From Tritonibacter horizontis (GTDB lineage Bacteria > Pseudomonadota > Alphaproteobacteria > Rhodobacterales > Rhodobacteraceae): 33,868 nt of DNA. Location: contig NZ_LPUY01000021.1 of assembly GCF_001518015.1 (NCBI RefSeq), positions 1 through 33,868 on the forward strand, written 5' to 3'. This document shows positions 31,103 through 33,868 of this stretch, piece by piece. Below the pieces are notes generated by a model. The model saw nothing but the letters and a program-made list of their open reading frames with translations. It was not told the DNA's origin and made no database searches. Numbering within the stretch: the stretch's first letter is position 1; each line of letters opens with the position of its first letter. The position numbers and the translations under genes were made by a program.

Positions 31103-31299
31103 GCGTCGTCTCCCAGTCGAGGTTACGGGTAAGCCCCGTTTTTCTTGAATGATGAATCAAGATTTGCCGATTTGGCGCATTGGGGCAAGAAATATTGCCA
31201 GAATTCTCGCTTTGACTTTGTGTCATGAGGCGCCTTGCCAGCTGGCAATCGGCGCATTTTGGCGGGAATATCTGGCGCGGACGGGCCTTGGCGACCCGA
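31103..31299. promoter_or_regulatory. Regulatory region of the ABC importer operon with repeats and palindromes
   Basis: No gene is seen here. TTGCCAGCTGGCAA at 31235-31248 is a perfect 14-bp palindrome. GGCAA/TTGCC arms flank a 6-nt spacer at 31184-31199. GATCACGTGATC (31298-31309) is a perfect 12-bp palindrome that includes the dtd stop. An imperfect direct repeat of about 28 bp begins GGCGCATT at about 31174 and again at about 31251. CTTGA/TCAAG flank 8 nt at 31144-31161. The stretch must contain the operon promoter on the minus strand; I could not choose one with confidence. Confidence 0.45.
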
Positions 31300-31761
31300 T
31301 CACGTGATCTTGCGAGGGGTGGTTTCCGTATCCAGCCAGATCGTGACCGGACCGTCGTTCACCAGCGACACCTTCATGTCTGCACCAAACGCTCCCGTGG
31401 CCAATGGTAGACCACACGCGCGTATTTTCTCGCAAAAACAATGATAAAGACGTTCTCCTTCTGTTGGGGGCGCAGCTTTGGAGAAGCTGGGCCTCGTGCC
31501 GCTCCGGGTGTCGGCGGCCAGGGTGAACTGGCTGACCACCAGCACCGCGCCGCCGGTATCGGTGACGGAGCGGTTCATTTTTCCTGCGTCATCGCAAAAG
31601 ATCCGCAGGCGTGAAATCTTGTGCACCAGCTGATCGACCTGGGTCTCGCTATCGCCTGTCATGGCGCAGACCAAAACCAGCAGACCGGGACCGATCTCGC
31701 CGATGGGGACAGAGTCGACATGGACGCTGGCCTCGCTCACCCGTTGTATCAGGGCGCGCAT
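31300..31761 (-). CDS. dtd: D-aminoacyl-tRNA deacylase
   Basis: 153-residue cytoplasmic enzyme that hydrolyses D-amino acids (and glycine mischarged on tRNA-Ala) from tRNA, keeping protein synthesis homochiral. It opens [16 protein letters not shown] as in E. coli Dtd. The catalytic SQFTLAAD (about residues 77-84) and the Gly-cisPro motif in [12 protein letters not shown] near the C-terminus are both intact. RTGTRPSF-like text ([13 protein letters not shown]) and the [19 protein letters not shown] segment are also family-typical. Length is normal. AAAGGA precedes the ATG. It lies 21 bp downstream of the nitroreductase on the same strand, so co-transcription is likely. Its stop is embedded in a 12-bp palindrome. 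Confidence 0.96.
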   Translation of the reverse strand: MRALIQRVSEASVHVDSVPIGEIGPGLLVLVCAMTGDSETQVDQLVHKISRLRIFCDDAGKMNRSVTDTGGAVLVVSQFTLAADTRSGTRPSFSKAAPPTEGERLYHCFCEKIRACGLPLATGAFGADMKVSLVNDGPVTIWLDTETTPRKIT

Positions 31762-31782
31762 CTGTTGTCCTTTCTGCGCGGA

Positions 31783-32463
31783 TCAGTGGCCGCGCCAGTC
31801 GGTAAATTCCTCTGGTTCCGCCCGTGAGGTGCGAAATCCGTTTGCGGGATGTGCCTCATCCTCATAGCCGAAACTGATCGCGCAGAGGATCAACCGATCC
31901 TGCGGAATATCAAACAGGTCATGCAACATTGGCGCGTAGGAGGCCACTGCCGCCTGCGGGATCGTCGCAACACCAAGCGCCTGCGCGGCAAGGCTAAAGG
32001 CGGTGACAAAGCCGCCACAATCCATCGCCCCATAGGGGCCCAGTTCGGCCGGGCTGGACAGGATGGCGCAGTGGGGCGCGCCAAAAAGGGTGAAATTTTC
32101 CATCATCTGCCGGGCAGAGCCGGCGCGGTCACCCCGTTGCACCCCGACAGCCTCGTAGAGCGCCCAGCCACAGCTGCGGCGGCGGGCCTGATAGGGGCCG
32201 GAGTAGCCGGTGGGAAAGGCCAGGTCCGGTTGGTGAGAATCAGTGAGGGCCGCCTCGCTCAGGGCCTGGCGCAGCCGGTCGGTCTCGGCCCCGCTGGTCA
32301 GCGTGAGCTGCCAGGGTTGGGCATTGCACCAGGACGGCACCTTCCGGGCGGCCTCCAGGATCTGGGTGATCACGGCACGCGGGACCGGGTCGGGTTTGAA
32401 ACCCCGGCAGCTGTGGCGTGTGCTCAGGAGGTGATCCAACTCGTTTAAGGCGCTGTTTGCCAA
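31783..32463 (-). CDS. Nitroreductase-family oxidoreductase
   Basis: 226-residue FMN-dependent NAD(P)H oxidoreductase of the nitroreductase superfamily, cytoplasmic, probably a dimer. FMN-phosphate-binding STRHSCRGFKPDPV lies near residue 15. PSWCNAQPWQLTLTSG and GPYGAMDCGGFVTAFSLAAQALGVATIPQAAV form the active-site and dimer core. SFGYEDEAHPANGFRTSR near the C-terminus completes the flavin site. The start codon is TTG (complement of 32461-32463); AAGGAC is nine bases upstream and no in-frame ATG fits the N-terminus, so TTG initiation is my call. Physiological substrate unknown (nitroaromatics, quinones or enones in relatives). It lies upstream of dtd in the same direction. Confidence 0.9.
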   Translation of the reverse strand: MANSALNELDHLLSTRHSCRGFKPDPVPRAVITQILEAARKVPSWCNAQPWQLTLTSGAETDRLRQALSEAALTDSHQPDLAFPTGYSGPYQARRRSCGWALYEAVGVQRGDRAGSARQMMENFTLFGAPHCAILSSPAELGPYGAMDCGGFVTAFSLAAQALGVATIPQAAVASYAPMLHDLFDIPQDRLILCAISFGYEDEAHPANGFRTSRAEPEEFTDWRGH

Positions 32464-32537
32464 TGTGTTTTGTCCTTCCCGCTCGGCGTAAACATGGCGG
32501 GGAAGTCGCGAAAAGGCAAGCAGATGTCGGACCTAAC

Positions 32538-33749
32538 TTACCAGCCGCTGCCATTGGGGACCGACGGCAGCGGGAGGGAGACCTTTGGCAATGCGCCATC
32601 GACCGGCGGTGCGCCCACAAAATAGGCAACCCCACCAACAAGGAGGACCACAGCCACGATGGCAGCCGCGATTTTCCAGGCCGACCAGGGCCGTTCGCCC
32701 TGCACCCGGCCCGATTGGCCATTGACGACAAAGCGATAGCTTTTGCCGCGGTATTTGTAGGCGGCCATCCAAACCGGCAGCAGGATATGTTTGAACGTCA
32801 CGGCGCTGACCTCGGTCTCGACAGAGCTGATCCGCTGGCGGTCGCCGCCAATGTCGAATTTGATGTCGCGCTCAATCACCCGGTCCATCTTCTGGCGGGC
32901 GTCGGAAAACCCCGTTTCCAGGTCAATTGTATAGGCTTCGGCGCGAAAACCGGCCAGGTACTTCGGCTGGTAAGGCGCCAGCTGCGACAGATCCCAGGGC
33001 TCCAGCCCTTCGGTGTATTTGCGCGGCAGGCTGCGCGAGGCGAGCACCAGCACATCGTCGAAAAACCGCTGCACCCGGCCGCGCACATTGGACCAGCGCA
33101 CCCTGATCTCGGTGCGGGTCTGTGGTTTGCCATCCACCATCACGGTGCGGTTGACGGTGTATTCGGTGCCGCGCTGGCCGGTATACTGGCTGCGGGTCTG
33201 TGCGTCGTAGGTCCAGTAGGGCACATAGATCCCGTCGAGCTTGCGCCCCTTGCGGGCATAGTCCGTCAGCCCGTTTGGCGCAAACCACAACCGGCCCAGC
33301 CAATCCTCCATCGCCTTGTGGGCGGCGCGTTCGTCAAACTGGAAGGGCAGCACGCCCTTGGGTTTGATGTGCCGGTTTTCGCCGGTGTCCGCAACGACCG
33401 GCGTGGCGCAGAATGGGCATTCGGAGGCATGGACAGAGGCATCGAATTCCACCTGGGCGGCGCAATTGGGGCAGGTGGAGACCCGCGTCACCTCGATTTC
33501 CGCATCCGGCAGCTGCTGGCGCAGTGCGTCGAGGAAATCCAGCTCCTTCAGGGCGCCACCGCTCCAGGGGCCCTCGTTCAGGGGTTTCTCGTGGCCGCAA
33601 TGATCGCAGATCAGCGCGCCTTGGGCCGGGGCAAAGCGATAGTCCGCGCCGCATTGTTCGCAGGGAAACCGGTGGCTCTCCTGCGCCTCTTGCGGCGCGG
33701 GGGAGTCCATCGTCGTCGTGGGGGGCGGTGGCGGAGGAGGCTGGGTCAC
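32538..33749 (-). CDS. Zinc-ribbon protein with a C-terminal membrane anchor, unknown function
   Basis: 403-residue protein with two zinc-ribbon motifs: CEQCGADYRF...CDHCGHE (about residues 30-53) and CPNCAAQVEF...CPFCA (about 92-115). A central region follows without recognised catalysis (KGVLPFQFDERAAHKAMEDWL, LDGIYVPYWTYDAQTRSQY, VLVLASRSLPRKYTEGLEPWDL, LLPVWMAAYKYRGKSYRFVVNGQ). Near residue 360 comes one hydrophobic helix (AWKIAAAIVAVVLLVGGVAYFV), then a short Pro-rich tail. Homologues are sometimes labelled 'primosomal protein N' or helicase, but no Walker motifs are present, so I would not use that name. Start: GTG at 33749, giving a seven-proline N-terminus, or ATG at 33710 (MDSPAPQEAQES); neither has a strong ribosome site. 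Cytoplasmic zinc ribbons tethered to the membrane are inferred. Confidence 0.8.
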   Translation of the reverse strand: MTQPPPPPPPTTTMDSPAPQEAQESHRFPCEQCGADYRFAPAQGALICDHCGHEKPLNEGPWSGGALKELDFLDALRQQLPDAEIEVTRVSTCPNCAAQVEFDASVHASECPFCATPVVADTGENRHIKPKGVLPFQFDERAAHKAMEDWLGRLWFAPNGLTDYARKGRKLDGIYVPYWTYDAQTRSQYTGQRGTEYTVNRTVMVDGKPQTRTEIRVRWSNVRGRVQRFFDDVLVLASRSLPRKYTEGLEPWDLSQLAPYQPKYLAGFRAEAYTIDLETGFSDARQKMDRVIERDIKFDIGGDRQRISSVETEVSAVTFKHILLPVWMAAYKYRGKSYRFVVNGQSGRVQGERPWSAWKIAAAIVAVVLLVGGVAYFVGAPPVDGALPKVSLPLPSVPNGSGW

Positions 33750-33868
33750 GTTGGTCAGTCTCTTTGGGGACGATCAGAAAACGGGCAGCGCTCGGCCGAA
33801 GGTCGCCGCGCGCGGTGGAAGGTCCAATGGCCCCCCGCACGCCGCTGCCGCCACGCGCGGGGCGGCAG
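33750..33868. other. Right-edge segment, unresolved
   Basis: 119 bp upstream of the zinc-ribbon gene. On the minus strand one frame is open from the edge to a stop at 33774-33776 and ends ...GRALPVF, so it may be the 3' end of a gene lying beyond the window. Other frames are also open here because of the high GC, so this is not a firm call. Confidence 0.2.

Overview
The window reads as an ordinary, gene-dense, GC-rich chromosomal segment of an alphaproteobacterium, most likely a Rhodobacteraceae (Roseobacter-group) member. I infer this from the products and gene order (purD/xseA, ftsY near ispZ, lysC followed by a GAF-containing ptsP, FolE2, a Tat-type peptide-binding protein with a fused two-NBD ATPase) and from a SAM-II riboswitch ahead of metZ. 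This is recognition of families by eye, not a database result. I see no insertion sequence, prophage, CRISPR array or integron, and no rRNA. One tRNA gene is present.

Layout, left to right. 1-231: start of purD (minus), divergent from xseA (353-1867). 1947-2378: small secreted protein of unknown function (minus). 2565-3701 ftsY, convergent with an MgtC-family membrane protein (3705-4196, minus). 4288-5879: a DMT/EamA transporter followed by ispZ/yciB. 5880-6375: a gene-free convergent region full of inverted repeats, including a perfect 34-bp palindrome. 6376-7308: alpha/beta hydrolase (minus). 7413-8791: promoter, SAM-II riboswitch, terminator and metZ. 8970-10073: folE2. 10357-11256: Lys/Ala/Pro/Thr-rich low-complexity protein. 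11303-12751 trkH; 12890-14128 lysC with a convincing internal start for a beta subunit; 14466-16703 ptsP. 16755-17277: a gene-free stretch with an AT-rich block and DnaA-box-like 9-mers. 17278-17901 yfcG-like GST; 18013-18777 amino-acid-type periplasmic binding protein; 18852-19592 CbiX-like chelatase (minus). 19851-19924 tRNA-Gly(UCC). 20103-21917 ABC exporter; 22155-24041 acyl-CoA synthetase; 24179-25111 HSL-family esterase.

From 25145 to the right end everything is on the minus strand. Read in transcription order, this is a zinc-ribbon membrane protein (33749-32538), a nitroreductase (32463-31783), dtd (31761-31300), then a tightly coupled peptide-type ABC importer operon (binding protein, two permeases with 4-bp overlaps, one fused double-NBD ATPase; 31102-26112) closed by an intrinsic terminator, and a type I phosphodiesterase (25981-25145).

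Functional themes are housekeeping. They include amino-acid biosynthesis under SAM and possible ACT-domain control (metZ, lysC), nitrogen-PTS signalling (ptsP), ion and solute transport (trkH, EamA, ABC systems), protein targeting (ftsY), and translation quality control (dtd). I did not find a clear undescribed multi-gene system. The points most worth a second look are the hairpin-rich region at 5880-6375, the internal lysC start, the SAM-II/terminator overlap at metZ, the AT-rich/DnaA-box region at 16835-17136, the repeat-rich regulatory region at 31103-31299, and the phosphodiesterase with a predicted Ser nucleophile next to the importer.
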